A stretch of DNA of 64,000 nt from Macrophomina tecta (taxonomy: Eukaryota > Ascomycota > Dothideomycetes > Botryosphaeriales > Botryosphaeriaceae). Position 1 is the stretch's first letter; each line of letters begins with the position of its first letter. The stretch covers positions 3,162,001 to 3,226,000 of the forward strand of contig JAKSGN010000002.1 in the NCBI GenBank assembly GCA_024180945.1. Direction: 5' to 3'. The notes beneath the pieces are model-generated. The model was not told the origin of the DNA, did no database searches, and saw only the letters and a program-made list of their open reading frames with translations. Positions 46,506 to 57,536 of the stretch are shown here, one piece after another. A program made the translations under genes and the position numbers.

Positions 46506-49194
46506 TCATGCGTACGTGCGCGCTGCAATTGCCTGCGACATGACTGCTGCAAACCGTCCCGCCATGTCCTGTGGGTCCTGCTTGGCCGTCTCGATGCCCG
46601 TGAGAATCTTCTTGATCCCGACCCCCACCTCTGCGCTACCTGTCGTGGACTGGATCTCGTCAATGGCATTCTTGACCTGGTCGCTGCTCGGGAACGCGCC
46701 CGACTCTTCCAGAATGAATCCCAGCTCGCGCTGACTGTTCACGTTCGGCACCGCAATCTCGGCGTCGAAGCGGCTGAACAGATCCAACTGCTGAAGTACC
46801 GACCGCTCGGTTGTCGTAGCGAGAATCAGCAGTCGTCGGCCCTACACGTCTGCCGTCAGCAATACATCCGACCTGGAATCCCCGCTTGCGCCACTTGCCT
46901 TGGGTGGCTGTTTTCCGAGCAACACCTTCAATGCCACAAGAACTGTGTTGCTGAAACGAGGTCCTATCGGAACCCAATCGACGAGCAGCTCGATGTTGTC
47001 GATAACCACAACGCTCATCGCGCTCTTGTAAGCATCTCGGAACGTCTTGTCCAACAGCTGCACCTTCTGCATCTCGCCATACCCGACCATGTCCTCGGGA
47101 CTAATGAGTTTGATGAAGGGGAACTCGGACTTCATCGCCAATTCCGCTGCCAATGCCGTCTTGCCGCTTCCGGGTGGGCCATGTAGCACAACAGACAGTA
47201 CCGGCGACCCGCCCTTCCGAACCTGATTAATATAGAGATTGCCTTCATCTAGAATTGAGTTGATTGTTGGCGAGTAGTGGATAATACCACCCGTGATGCG
47301 TTTTTCCAACTCCTCCTCGGCAACGCCGAAAAGCGGGCGGACCTCCTCAAGGGCATTCAGGAAATCCTCGCGTTTGACCTTCATGTTAACCACGTCGTCC
47401 GAAATAGACGCCATCGTTCCGACCTTGATATGTCTACTAAATGCAAAGGAAGATGCGGCCTTGACCAGACCAGTAATCTCGGCACCAGAATAGTTCTTTG
47501 TCAACTTGGCAAGCTCAGCAACGTCGACATCACTTTCTAGAACGCCGTTGGTGCGCATCTTGGAGGTATGGATGTTGAGAATTTGCTGACGACCGTGCTC
47601 GTCCGGCAGACCTAAGGGCAGATTCATGTTAGCATCTTGTGCTCCCGAGAGCATGATTGAGGGCGTATTTACTGATCTCCATGTGAAGCTCCAGTCTCCC
47701 AGGCCTCAGCAAGGCCTCATCAATCATGTCCATTCGATTCGTCATGCCAATCAACAGCAAATTGTTCAATTGCTCGACACCGTCCAGCTTCGACAGCAGT
47801 TGGTTGACGACACTATCACCGACACCAGTGCCACCGCCAGCGCCGCTGCCTCTCTGCTTGCATACAGCATCTAGCTCATCGAAGATGATAATATGGAGAC
47901 CGCTCTCGTCGCCCTTCTCCTTCTGTTCCTTCTCGGCATCGGCAAATAGCTTCCGGATGTTTTCTTCCGACTGACCGACAAATTTGTTCAACACTTCAGG
48001 ACCGTTGATGATCTTGGGTTCCCTAGCGTTGAGCATCTTGCCAATTTGACGTGCGATCAGAGTTTTACCAGTACCGGGAGGACCATGCAAAAGAATACCA
48101 CGGACGTGCTGGATGCCAAGCTTGTCCACAAGGCCGGGAGGGAAGATACGGGAAGCAAAAGCTCTCCGGAAGATGGCGCTGAATTCTTCATCGAGACCAC
48201 CAATCCCCATATCCTCGAACTTGAATCCTGGTTGCACAATAGAGTTGGCAGCCGGTCTCCGGGAAGAACCCTTCAGTTTGAGCTCTGACTGTGCGCTCTT
48301 GAAGAAATCAACCTGCGTTGTGCGGGTCAGAATACCACGAGCGCGTGGATCTGACACAGGCGGGGAGTCTGTGTTCCCTCCCTTTTCCATATCAGCGAGA
48401 CTGCCGAGCCGAACGGCGCGAATAACTAGGGTGAGAGGAATGTTCTTATGGTCCATGAGGAGCTGCTGGCCCGGTGCGAGGACTTGGTTCTCAAAATTCT
48501 GCAATATGTCAGCTTTCTCCTTCACATAAGTGGTGTTTTACATACCCTTGCAAAAAATGAGCCGAGCTCATCCTGGTCGTACGGCACCTCTGTCGTCTTT
48601 CTACCGGCGAATCCGACCTCGACATCCACGGATGCCAAGTACATACCGCCACCTTCGGCAAAGTGATCGTAGGGTTGTACCACGACCATATCGTTGGGGC
48701 CAAGACTGACGCCTGCCCACGTACGCTGCCTATCCGTAAGACCAATCTCACCGGGCCTACAAGTTTCTGTTGGCCTTGCGGAGAGCACATAATTCCCATT
48801 GACTAAAATGTACAGATCGGTTCCGTCGCGGGAGGGTGGGAAGTCGGCCGGGGAGACAGCGACGCTGAGATTCGGTTAGTGTGATAACCTTGATTGTGAA
48901 GGTGAGGCATTGAACGTACACGTTTCCAAATGCATACGCGTTGCCGCCGGGGCTCTTGACGGGTCTCAGCTGCGACTGGCGACCGCCACCGCCCGGCGCG
49001 CCTCCAGGAGCAGGCCTCCTTGCGGGTACTTGCTGGGCAGGAGGGTATCCGGGCGAGCGACCTCCAGGGCCGCCTGCGCGCGGGTCGTAGCCAGGCGGAG
49101 GAGCTTGCTGGCCCGGGGGCGGCCCATATCCATCTCTACGGGGTGATCCAGCGTCAGGCTTGCTCCCGAACGGGAGATTGCCGCGGTTAAACAT
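46506..49194 (-). CDS. SEC18: Vesicular-fusion ATPase Sec18/NSF
   Basis: AAA+ ATPase that disassembles SNARE complexes with alpha-SNAP after membrane fusion, in the cytosol and on vesicles. Five exons: 49194-48920, 48864-48546, 48498-47673, 47611-46899 and 46841-46506, encoding 822 residues. The N-terminus is a Gly/Pro-rich extension, then the N domain ([20 protein letters not shown]). D1 has Walker A GPPGTGKT at 337-344 and Walker [12 protein letters not shown]2 has Walker A GPPGSGKT from ~618 and a degenerate [10 protein letters not shown], as expected for the NSF D2. Introns 1-3 are GT..AG (47-61 bp). The fourth (46842-46898, 57 bp) uses a GC donor, GCAAGT, with a GCTGAC branch site; without its removal the frame ends in TAG. 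Confidence 0.96.
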
Positions 49195-50663
49195 GATTGG
49201 CGATTAGTCTGTAGCCCTGGGTGCTTGCTCGTGCGGGTTATGTAGGTGGATGGTGTGTTGCCACGTTTACGGAAGTCGAGGCAGCAGTATTGCGGGAGTC
49301 AGCTGCTTTATCCGGTGCCGAAGCGCCAGTCTTGGGGTGGCGGTGCGTTCGTATAGTCCGCGGGGCCGCGGAGAATAGAGAGGGTGCTGCGGATATTTAG
49401 GAAGGAGAGATGCTCAAGTGAGGCTGTGTTTGGGTGTTGAAGTCCTACATGAAAGGGGACTGGCACCTCGCGCGTCACAGCCTTGGAGCTCGCCCGGGCC
49501 CCACATATTGGGCTGCTAGCGCGCGCTGCGATTCGCGCTGGCTCCGCCAGGGTCTGCGCGACGAGACATGTGCCATCGCCGAAACTCCTGCCACTCAATA
49601 TTTGTCTGTATTGATGGCGAGAAGGGGGATTGGAGCGGTGAGCTGCAGCACCAGGATCACGCTGATCCTGGATTTCACGCAGCTCAATAGAAGCCTCCCA
49701 TGACTTGCGGAGTCATCGCCATGTGCCATACATTCTCGAAAATCGAACGGATACTCATCCAAAGATTCAATCATTGCGAGTAATCCGCACGAAATCGGTG
49801 GCAGGAGTACTGTAACCTGTCATTACTAGAGGCAATCGAAGACTTCATCGAGAAGTACGTACCATCAGGTCCTCTCGGCTACTATGACCAGATGACGCTT
49901 CAGCACTTCATGCATTGTTGCTCTTGCTGTTTCCAAACATTTACAACCTACCTCTTAGATAGCCCTTTCTGTGCACTAATGATGCTGAAACAGATGCGTC
50001 TGCTTACCATTCAAGGCATCGTCAGGGCTTTGAAAATTCGTTTCTACATCTCCACCGTTCACTGTATTTCCATTAACTCATCTGACACAGTCTACTCATA
50101 CGCTTCACTGTTTTTGCTAGTTGATTTGCTCAATGGCGCGCTACTTACTGCTGCTGCTTGTTGCAAGCTGTGAGATGCGGCAAGCTTAACTATGGAATAG
50201 TGTTCTAAGAGACAAGAGAGGCGTTCGTTGGGTAATAGAAAGCATACCACATCATCCAGTGGTAAACAGTGATGGATGCGCTTTCTTTCACGAAGCTGGA
50301 GCGAGCATCACCTGAGTCTTGCAAGAATAGAGCGAGATCGAACAGGAAATACAACAAGATTGCCACACGGGCACTTTTTAAAGACTAGCTTCATATTGGG
50401 CATAGCAGCCGTAATGGAGTGCGGTTGTGATTGTTCATTGCGGGCCCGGTGAGTTTGCGCGGCCTTGAACTTTGCTTCTGGCGATGGTGTTTGCCGGCGG
50501 CCACGACTATCTCCCGACCATACCACGGATGATCGACACGCCAAGACGCACTCCTCGACGCCAAATCTTTCCCACCCGACCGTCCACGCATGACCTACCT
50601 GGCGACACCCACGTCCCCCATCGACCGGACGCGAGGCTACGGGCTCCGCCATCCACCGCAGCA
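49195..50663. promoter_or_regulatory. Divergent promoter region SEC18 / Reb1-like gene
   Basis: 1.47 kb between divergent start codons. AT-richer sequence between 49.7 and 50.3 kb contains only short ORFs without resemblance to known proteins. No repeat or RNA gene recognised. Confidence 0.55.
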
Positions 50664-53471
50664 ATGGGAAACACGTCGTCGCAGGTGCAGGACGAGGCGA
50701 CTGATGCCTCTCAGCTCTTGAGGCCGCGAACCCCGCCCAAACCCGAGAATGGTACGACCCAGCTCATCCTCCGCGCACTTTTCGCGACGCGTTGCTGGCG
50801 TCACCGACGATTTTGATGCACTAGGCGCTGACCACAACAAGCAGAAGACGACGCCGCTGCCTCATCCCAGCTAGGCTCCGAGCTCCAGACTGCCGTTGCC
50901 CCTGCTCCCGAGAAGGATAGACCCGAAAAGAAAAGCAGAAAGAGCAAAAAGGAGAAGCGCAAAAGTCGCGACGCTGTCCCGGACGTCCCCACCGACGATA
51001 TTGAATCTTCCGCTCCGCAGGCTATAGAAGGCCTATTGAAAAAGGACGGAGGAAACTCTTCGGCTCGAACTGAGGATGCCGACACGGATCAGGCTGTCGC
51101 GCCGCAGGCGGAGAGGCCTAACCCAAGAGAATCCAAGAAGAAGAAGAAGGACAAGAATGCCGCGCGAGATGCCCCGACAATCGAAGCCGCAGGAACCATG
51201 GGTGGCGTTGCGGATGTAACTGTGACAGAATCAGCTGGAGGGGATCAATCTGCTACGAAGAAGCGCAAGAGAAGATCGGAAGATGTTGCAGCTACCAACA
51301 ACCAGGAGAGATCTCACGCCGGAACTGCAATTCATGCGGATGCTACGCCTGCTGAAAGTGAGAAGGCTAGTGAGGATCAGTCGCACAAGAAGCAGAGGAA
51401 ATCATCCCGGCCTAATACTGGTGGTGCTTCGACTCAAGCTAAGAATACGCCCATTCCTATCCCGACATTCAAGCCCCCAGTCACCAAAGATCTTGAGGCT
51501 ACACCAACTAGGAAGAGTAAGAGGAAGGCGGAAGCAGCAGAAGCGGCGAAGAACAATCAGGCAGAGCGGGCACCCACTCCAACTGCTACCGCTCCCTCCT
51601 CGAAGGACAAACGGCCAAAGCACGCCGATGAGTCGGCTACCAAAGACCCCCCGAAAAAGCAGAAGAAATCGAAGAAAAGCACCCAAGTCGATAGCGCTAC
51701 CAGCAGCGCTGCTCAAGACATTCCCATCCGTCATGGCGCCAGAGATGTCGAGCTCTCAGTCATTGATCCAGCTCTTCTTCCCCCACCGCAGCAAGAGGCA
51801 TTGCCAGGTCCTATTATGATTGCAACGGAAGAGACTTCCGGTCAAAACAGACCCAAAAGATCCAAGAAGTTGCAGAACGGCATCGCCCCTGCGGACGTGC
51901 CTCCCGAGTCACAGCGCGCTTCAGCTAACGGCATTTTTGGCGACACGAATGGTACCGAGGCAACGGGAGAGAGGTCTTACCTTGAACATCAGAAAAAGAA
52001 GCAAAAGCGTAAGCGTCAAGACAAGGACGCAGCCCCCCCAGCCGCGGCGCAGCCGCAGTCTCACCCGTCTATGGTCGAACCCAAGTCGAAGAAGCGTAAG
52101 AAGGCTGCTGAAAAGGAAGGTGGTGCGGCAGATGGAAGTGCAGGATCTAGCTCTAAGAGCGCCCGTTCCGAGGGAAGTGAGGACTTCCCCTCTTCTGGAC
52201 CATACACCAAGAAGGAAGTGGAGACGTTGACTCGCGCGATTGAGGCCTACCGTGAGTTCAATGACCTGACGCAAATCCAAGTCAACGACATAGTCCAGGC
52301 TGGCGTCTTCAACGAAGTGCATGGCAAGTCTTGCAAAGCGTTCTGGGACGAGGTCTGCCCGTGCCTTCCCAACCGCTGGTCTCGGGAGACCATCATCAAG
52401 TTTGTTCGACGTAAATGGCACAACTTCGACAAGCGCGGCAAATGGGACCCAGAAGAAGATCAAATGTTGAAGGATGCATACGCAAAAACACCGGGCCAAT
52501 GGACAAAGATTGGTGAAGCTGTCGGCCGGTTTGCCGACGACTGCAGAGACAGATGGAGGAACTACCTCTCTTGCAGCGACACCATGGCGAGTAAGAGGTG
52601 GCATGATAGTGAAGTCAATGAACTCCTGAATGTCGTTCAAGACTGTCTCAACACCTTGCTCGAGAGACTGCCCGAGGACAAGAAGAACTACTGGCGGGAG
52701 GAGCTGCAGTCAACCGAGAGAAGAGATATCTGGAAGCCAGACGAGATTCGCAATCTTGTACGTAAGATGCCCGACTGCATGGACGCGTTGCGCCAAGCCT
52801 TTGATGAAAAACACCCACGCGAGAGCAAGCAGAAGCGCGCCACGGAGAAGCGTCGAGGATCCAGTGCTACGGATGGCTCTGTTGTCATCAATTGGGATCT
52901 GGTCAGTGAGAAGATGGGCAAGAAGCGAAGCCGCCTACAAATCATGTCGAAGTGGAAAGCCTTGGAGCACTCGTACAGCCAGGATCCGAAGGAGACGTTC
53001 TTCACCGAGGCGAACCATTGGCGCGTCGAGAATGGACAGAAATGGGCGGAGCAGATGCTTCCTGGCGACAAATACAACATTGTGCGCGCCATGATGGATC
53101 TGGGCCTCACTAACGAAGAGCGCATCATCTGGAACAGTGTCGCGCATCACGAGCTCGTCAAGCTCAAGTGGGCGCATCAGGCCAAGATGACCTTCCTCAG
53201 CATGAAGGAGCTCGTGCCGAAGGGCGAAAGCCTTCCGCATCTCCTCCAATCCCTGAAGGAGTACTTCGAGAAGCACCACGAACACGAACTGGACAACCAC
53301 TGGCGCTACGAGGGCAGGCCCGGTAGGGGCTCGCTCAAGTCGGGCACAAAGAGTCCTGGACCACTTGACTGGCGGGGCCACATGCGCGGCGAGTCATCTT
53401 ACAAGTCGAATGCGAGGGTCATGGATGACGATGACGAGGGCGACGATGATGATATGAAAATGGAGCAGTGA
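50664..53471 (+). CDS. Reb1/TTF1-like Myb DNA-binding protein
   Basis: Exons 50664-50751 and 50845-53471 with a 93-bp intron (GCTGAC branch) encode 904 residues. Residues 30-460 are a long Lys/Glu/Ser/Ala-rich disordered region with many basic clusters (KKKKDK, KKRKRR, KKQKKSKK) that should act as nuclear localisation signals. From ~488 onward comes a Reb1/TTF1-type array: a helical KKEVETLTRAIEAYREF segment, a SANT/Myb repeat at ~559 (KWDPEEDQMLKDAY...CRDRWRNYL), a second at ~614 (RWHDSEVNELL) and a third SANT-like segment at ~711. Family members bind rDNA terminator sites and stop RNA polymerase I. The protein ends in an acidic tail. The N-terminus MGNTSSQVQ fits an N-myristoylation pattern, which is unexpected for a nuclear factor. 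Confidence 0.87.
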
Positions 53472-54307
53472 AGTGGAAACCAAGATGCGTTCGATACAAG
53501 GACAACGCGGACTGGCTTCGATTAGGTGAGAACAGAAGGAGTTTGAGGGTTCATGGTCTCTGGGTTCAGGAACTACAATCATTTGGCCTATGGATGGTGA
53601 TGGGAGGCGATATAAAACGGAAAAAAAAGGGCGTACGATTTTGGTGGGCTTTGGAAGCAGAAGAGGGCTTAGTCTTATTTGCGCACTGCGCCCTTGGGGC
53701 AGGTGAGACATATTGTTAGTTAGCAGGTAGCTGCAGAAAGGACTATTGTCTCGTGTCGTGACATTGTGTTTCTCTGGGTCTAGCGTGGCAACAAAAATGT
53801 GTCCGCCACCATGTTTGGCAAACGTGGCCTCAAAAGTGGGCTGAAGTGTTTCCAGATTTCCAGATGCGAAGTTTGGAATAGAATCCTGATATCAGTTACT
53901 TTCCCTTCGGATTAGGGTCACTTTATGGGATAGAGCGTGGAATATTCCGTTCGGGGAAATATATCGTGTCAAGCATGCATGGTGCATCATGGGCTGGCGA
54001 GTAGATGCCGCGGATGACGGGCAAAAGGGAAAGAATCGCGGCCGACGAAGCATCGACACGTGGGATATTTAGGTAGATATGTTTGGCCAAGAGATTGCTA
54101 CAGGCGGGAGCTTACGACGACAACGCAGGTGAACCCCGCAGCAAAGCCGGTAATTAACCGCAAGGGGAAGGTCAAGGCACAGATGGGCAAGGGGGGGCCT
54201 CTTCTTTTCTTCCGCTTCTTCGGCGCCGCCACCATTGTCCTTCACCGACGCCGAGCATCCGGCTTTCCCGGCCTTCTCTTTCTCGCTCCTTGGGCCGCAT
54301 TGGCCGC

Positions 54308-54311
<4 letters not shown>

Positions 54312-54340
<29 letters not shown>
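54312..54340. repeat. T29 homopolymer tract
   Basis: Longest homopolymer in the window, 29 T, intergenic and about 1 kb upstream of the NLP start. Confidence 0.9.
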
Positions 54341-55196
54341 GTTTGGGACAGTGACGCGCCATAACCCAAGCTTTGATTTACCCGTGCGAGAAACACGTGG
54401 GAAAGGAGGCGCGTCTCAAGGAGCACGCTCCAAAGCTAAACGCTACGGTCGTGGTGCAGTCTCCTCCTTCGCAACATCGCAATTTCTTGATGGCAAAGCG
54501 CGGGAGGGCTCAAAAATTCCGCGTTCGGCAAGCTGAATCCTCATCTGCCGAGTGGGAGAGAAAGGCGGACCTGATTCTGGCACACCGCCCCCGCCAGCCA
54601 CCAGGGAAGCAAGTCTCGTACGGCGCTTTTCTCGCGCACCTCTTGTTCCGGGAAGGAAGAAATAGACGAACGAGTAGCGAATGATTCAGTTCGACTGTTT
54701 CTCGTGCCTGACAGGACTCGAGCCGCGTGAAGCGTCCGATGGCTCGGAAAGATCGACGATGCACCTTACGCGGGACAAAAACCAAGACTGTCTCCTCTCT
54801 ATTCTCTCTCCATTCTCCACATTGTTCTTGCTGCCGAACAACGGACGCTGGTTTTAGCCAATAAACATAACCGCGTCAAACACATCTCCTGTGTCTTCGG
54901 GTTTCGACAGACAACAGCCCCCCTTCGCTTAGGCGGCGTTCGCGCATCTCGAGGTACCGTGGTCGCGCATCGTCTCGGAGAACAAGCTTCAGGCGGTATA
55001 GGTGGGGGCAGAGCGGACGGGAGGCTTAGCAAGGGAAGGGTAAAAGATTGACAGGAACCATGCACGCCGTCCCGGTTACCTGGCCATCCTGTGCGTGCGT
55101 GCGTCTTGAATGCGACTAGGGGAGAATAGTGGTCATGCGTTCTCGCCCTAACTCGCCTTGCTGCCGCTCGCAGATGCTATGGGGGTGGCATGGGGC

Positions 55197-55207
55197 TATA
55201 AAAAAAA
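55197..55207 (+). promoter_or_regulatory. TATA box of the NLP gene
   Basis: TATAAAAAAA, about 150 bp before the NLP start codon and followed by a pyrimidine-containing leader. Position and sequence fit a TATA element driving a strongly regulated gene. Confidence 0.55.
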
Positions 55208-55349
55208 GCTTGGTATCGCACCCTATAAGCAAAGTCGAGTGGTTTACCCTCTGTACCGCCCCCTCCGCCTTAGCCTTCAGACAGTCAAGCTTTCGTTTCA
55301 GCGCCAAGTACGAGGCTTCTTTTTTTTGTTCACTACGAACGGATCAATC

Positions 55350-56193
55350 ATGCTGTCTTCCGCTTTCTGGCTCGCGCTTTCGACGGTGAGCGTTGTTTCG
55401 GGCGTCCCGGTCGAGAAGCGTGCCGTCATCGACCATGATGCCGTTGTTGGCTTTTCCGAGACGGTCCCGAGCGGTACGCTTGGTGAGCTGTACCTCAAGT
55501 ACAAGCCGCACCTTTACGTGGTGAATGGCTGCGTGCCGTTCCCGGCTGTCGATGCTGAGGGCAACACAAGGTGAATCCCGATTTTTTCTTTCCCACGCAG
55601 CAGATGCACACGAGCAACGACATGTGACCGGAGGACACAAGATCAAACAACCACACTATCAAAGACCCATCCAACTCCGCAGCCGACGGCAAAACTGACT
55701 CCCTTCCAGCGGCGGCCTCGAGCCCACCGGCGGCTCCTCCGACGGCTGCTCCAGCAGCACCGGTCAGGTCTACGCGCGCGCTGAGTCCTACAACTCGGCC
55801 TTCGCCATCATGTACGCGTGGTACATGCCCAAGGACGAGCCGTCCGACGGCCTCGGACACCGCCACGACTGGGAGAGTATTGTCGTCTGGCTGTCCGAGG
55901 AGTCCACCAGCGCCACCCTGCTCGGCGTCTCCGCCTCCGCCCACGGCGGCTTCAGCGCAAACACCTCCCCCAATCTCAGCGGCACCTCCGCACTCATCCG
56001 CTATTTCAGCACCTGGCCGCTTGACCACCAGCTCGGTTTTACCAGTACTGTTGGTGGGCAGCAGCCCCTCATCGCGTATGAGAGCTTGACGGATGCGGCG
56101 AGGACGGCGTTGGAGAATACGGATTTCGGCAGCGCGAATGTGCCGTTTAAGGATGCGAACTTTGAGAACAACTTGGCCGAGGCTGAGTTGTGA
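55350..56193 (+). CDS. NPP1/NLP-family secreted necrosis-inducing protein
   Basis: Secreted protein of the necrosis- and ethylene-inducing peptide 1-like family; many members are plant-membrane cytolysins, others are non-toxic. Exons 55350-55570 and 55710-56193 with a 139-bp intron (AACTGAC branch) give 234 residues. A hydrophobic signal peptide of about 18 residues is followed by a Lys-Arg pair, a possible Kex2 site. The family hallmark GHRHDWE lies at residues 123-129, and two cysteines upstream of it fit the type 1 group. The frame is intact with no stop or frameshift. A TATA box lies at 55197. Whether this one is cytolytic cannot be told from sequence. It is not embedded in an effector cluster here. 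Confidence 0.94.
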
Positions 56194-57536
56194 GTGGTGA
56201 GGGCGACTGGCTGAGGTTAGGGTTGGAAATGTGTGGAGCTGCAGTTTGCGTATCGACTCAACGGCATTGGGAAGCTTATTGCGATGGTGGTGCCTACTCA
56301 TCGAGTTAATGAAGCATCTGAAACATGCTCAAAATATATGGTGTTGGTGAAGTGATCTGCTAGGGCACTTTGGGCTGCGACTTGTTTAGGCTTGAAGATG
56401 AATGTTGTTGCAAGCTGTTGGAGGCTCGCACAAGATAAAGCGATGCACTGAGCCTACGCCAATCGGCGGGCGCGCGGCTCCACGTTCGCGCAATTCACCA
56501 GTTGTGAGGATCTGTCTATATAGTCCCCTTCTGCTTGTTTTGTCTCGAAGCTGTGATGGGCATTGTGTGTTGCGCAGGAGTGATTTCAGAGACACACTCT
56601 TCCGTCGCCCAGACAAAGATTATTAATAGAGGACGTGCAAAATCACGAACACCGTGAGTGAAGGGTAAATAATGAATGCGCGAGTGCCAGTGATGACGAT
56701 GATTGACGCCTGGTGACCTTGTAGGCCGACCCCGAGCACCTCGGTAAATGCAAGCGGATGGGACAATAAAGGTGCTTTATTGAAACTGCGAGATAGATAG
56801 TCATACGTGTCTGGAAGCACAAGTAATAAGGTCAGAAACTAGAGGAGATATCCACGTCGCGACCGTAACAGGTGAAAAGGCGACCGCGGAACAGTCAAGG
56901 TGCTCAACATCATGGCAGACGCGTTGTAAGGCCGTGGCAAGTCGCAGTGAGAGATGAGCATGCTAGACGTAGAGACACGCCGAAAGCGCGTGCGCCGTGA
57001 AAAAAAAAAAAAAAAAAAAAAAACAGCAAAGAAAGGTACACCCGCTGATGAGAATTGAACTCGACGACACCTAGCTATCCCGAAACGGAAAACAGTGGTG
57101 CAAAAGAGACTCGCGGCCAAAAGGAAACCCCCCAAAGCCCTCACTACCGTCCTGTGTTAGGGGTATTACGGCTATCTTTGCCCTCGACTACCAGCGATGT
57201 GGTAGGGGACTTACATGACGGGCGATCATCTTTTCAATGTCGCTAGGGGGACGAAACCTGTTTCCATAGGCATCCGAAGGAGCTGGGCACCCAAGGTCGG
57301 CCACCGAAAAGCACAGTTTACTAAAAGTGATTCTTTCCAGCCCGGCTAACCTAGGAATTGATAGTGTAGAGGTGACTGAACCATATGATGAAGCTGCTCA
57401 CTACTCCACTAGAGGACGCCCGGAAATCCAGCGAATACTACCTCAAATCCACTTCCAGAGGCTGAAATCCCACCTGCGCCTCTTTACCTGTGATACTTAC
57501 TTCTCTTCTTGCGGTCCTCCAGGAGCGCCGGTCATA
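56194..57536. other. Intergenic region NLP / GT31 gene
   Basis: 1.3 kb between convergent genes. It contains an A24 tract at 57000-57023. A B-box-like GTTCAATTC on the minus strand near 57055 lacks the rest of a tRNA fold. No gene supported. Confidence 0.55.
57000..57023. repeat. A24 homopolymer tract
   Basis: Uninterrupted run of 24 A (a T-run on the minus strand). Confidence 0.9.

Larger units (their letters stand above)
53472..55349. other. Intergenic region upstream of the NLP gene
   Basis: 1.9 kb holding the Reb1-like 3' flank and the NLP promoter. A T29 tract lies at 54312-54340. ORFs are short or low-complexity. No other gene is supported. Confidence 0.55.

Noticed and set aside
46842..46873. 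Alternative GT donor (GTCGGA) for the SEC18 fourth intron
   Set aside because: It would make an intron of about 32 bp, too short, and leave an insertion in the conserved D2 domain.
57040..57115. Minus-strand tRNA-like segment with a B-box-like GTTCAATTC and a downstream T-run
   Set aside because: A 75-nt span fits the length, but the T stem pairs only three bases, there is no A box, and the acceptor and anticodon stems do not pair.
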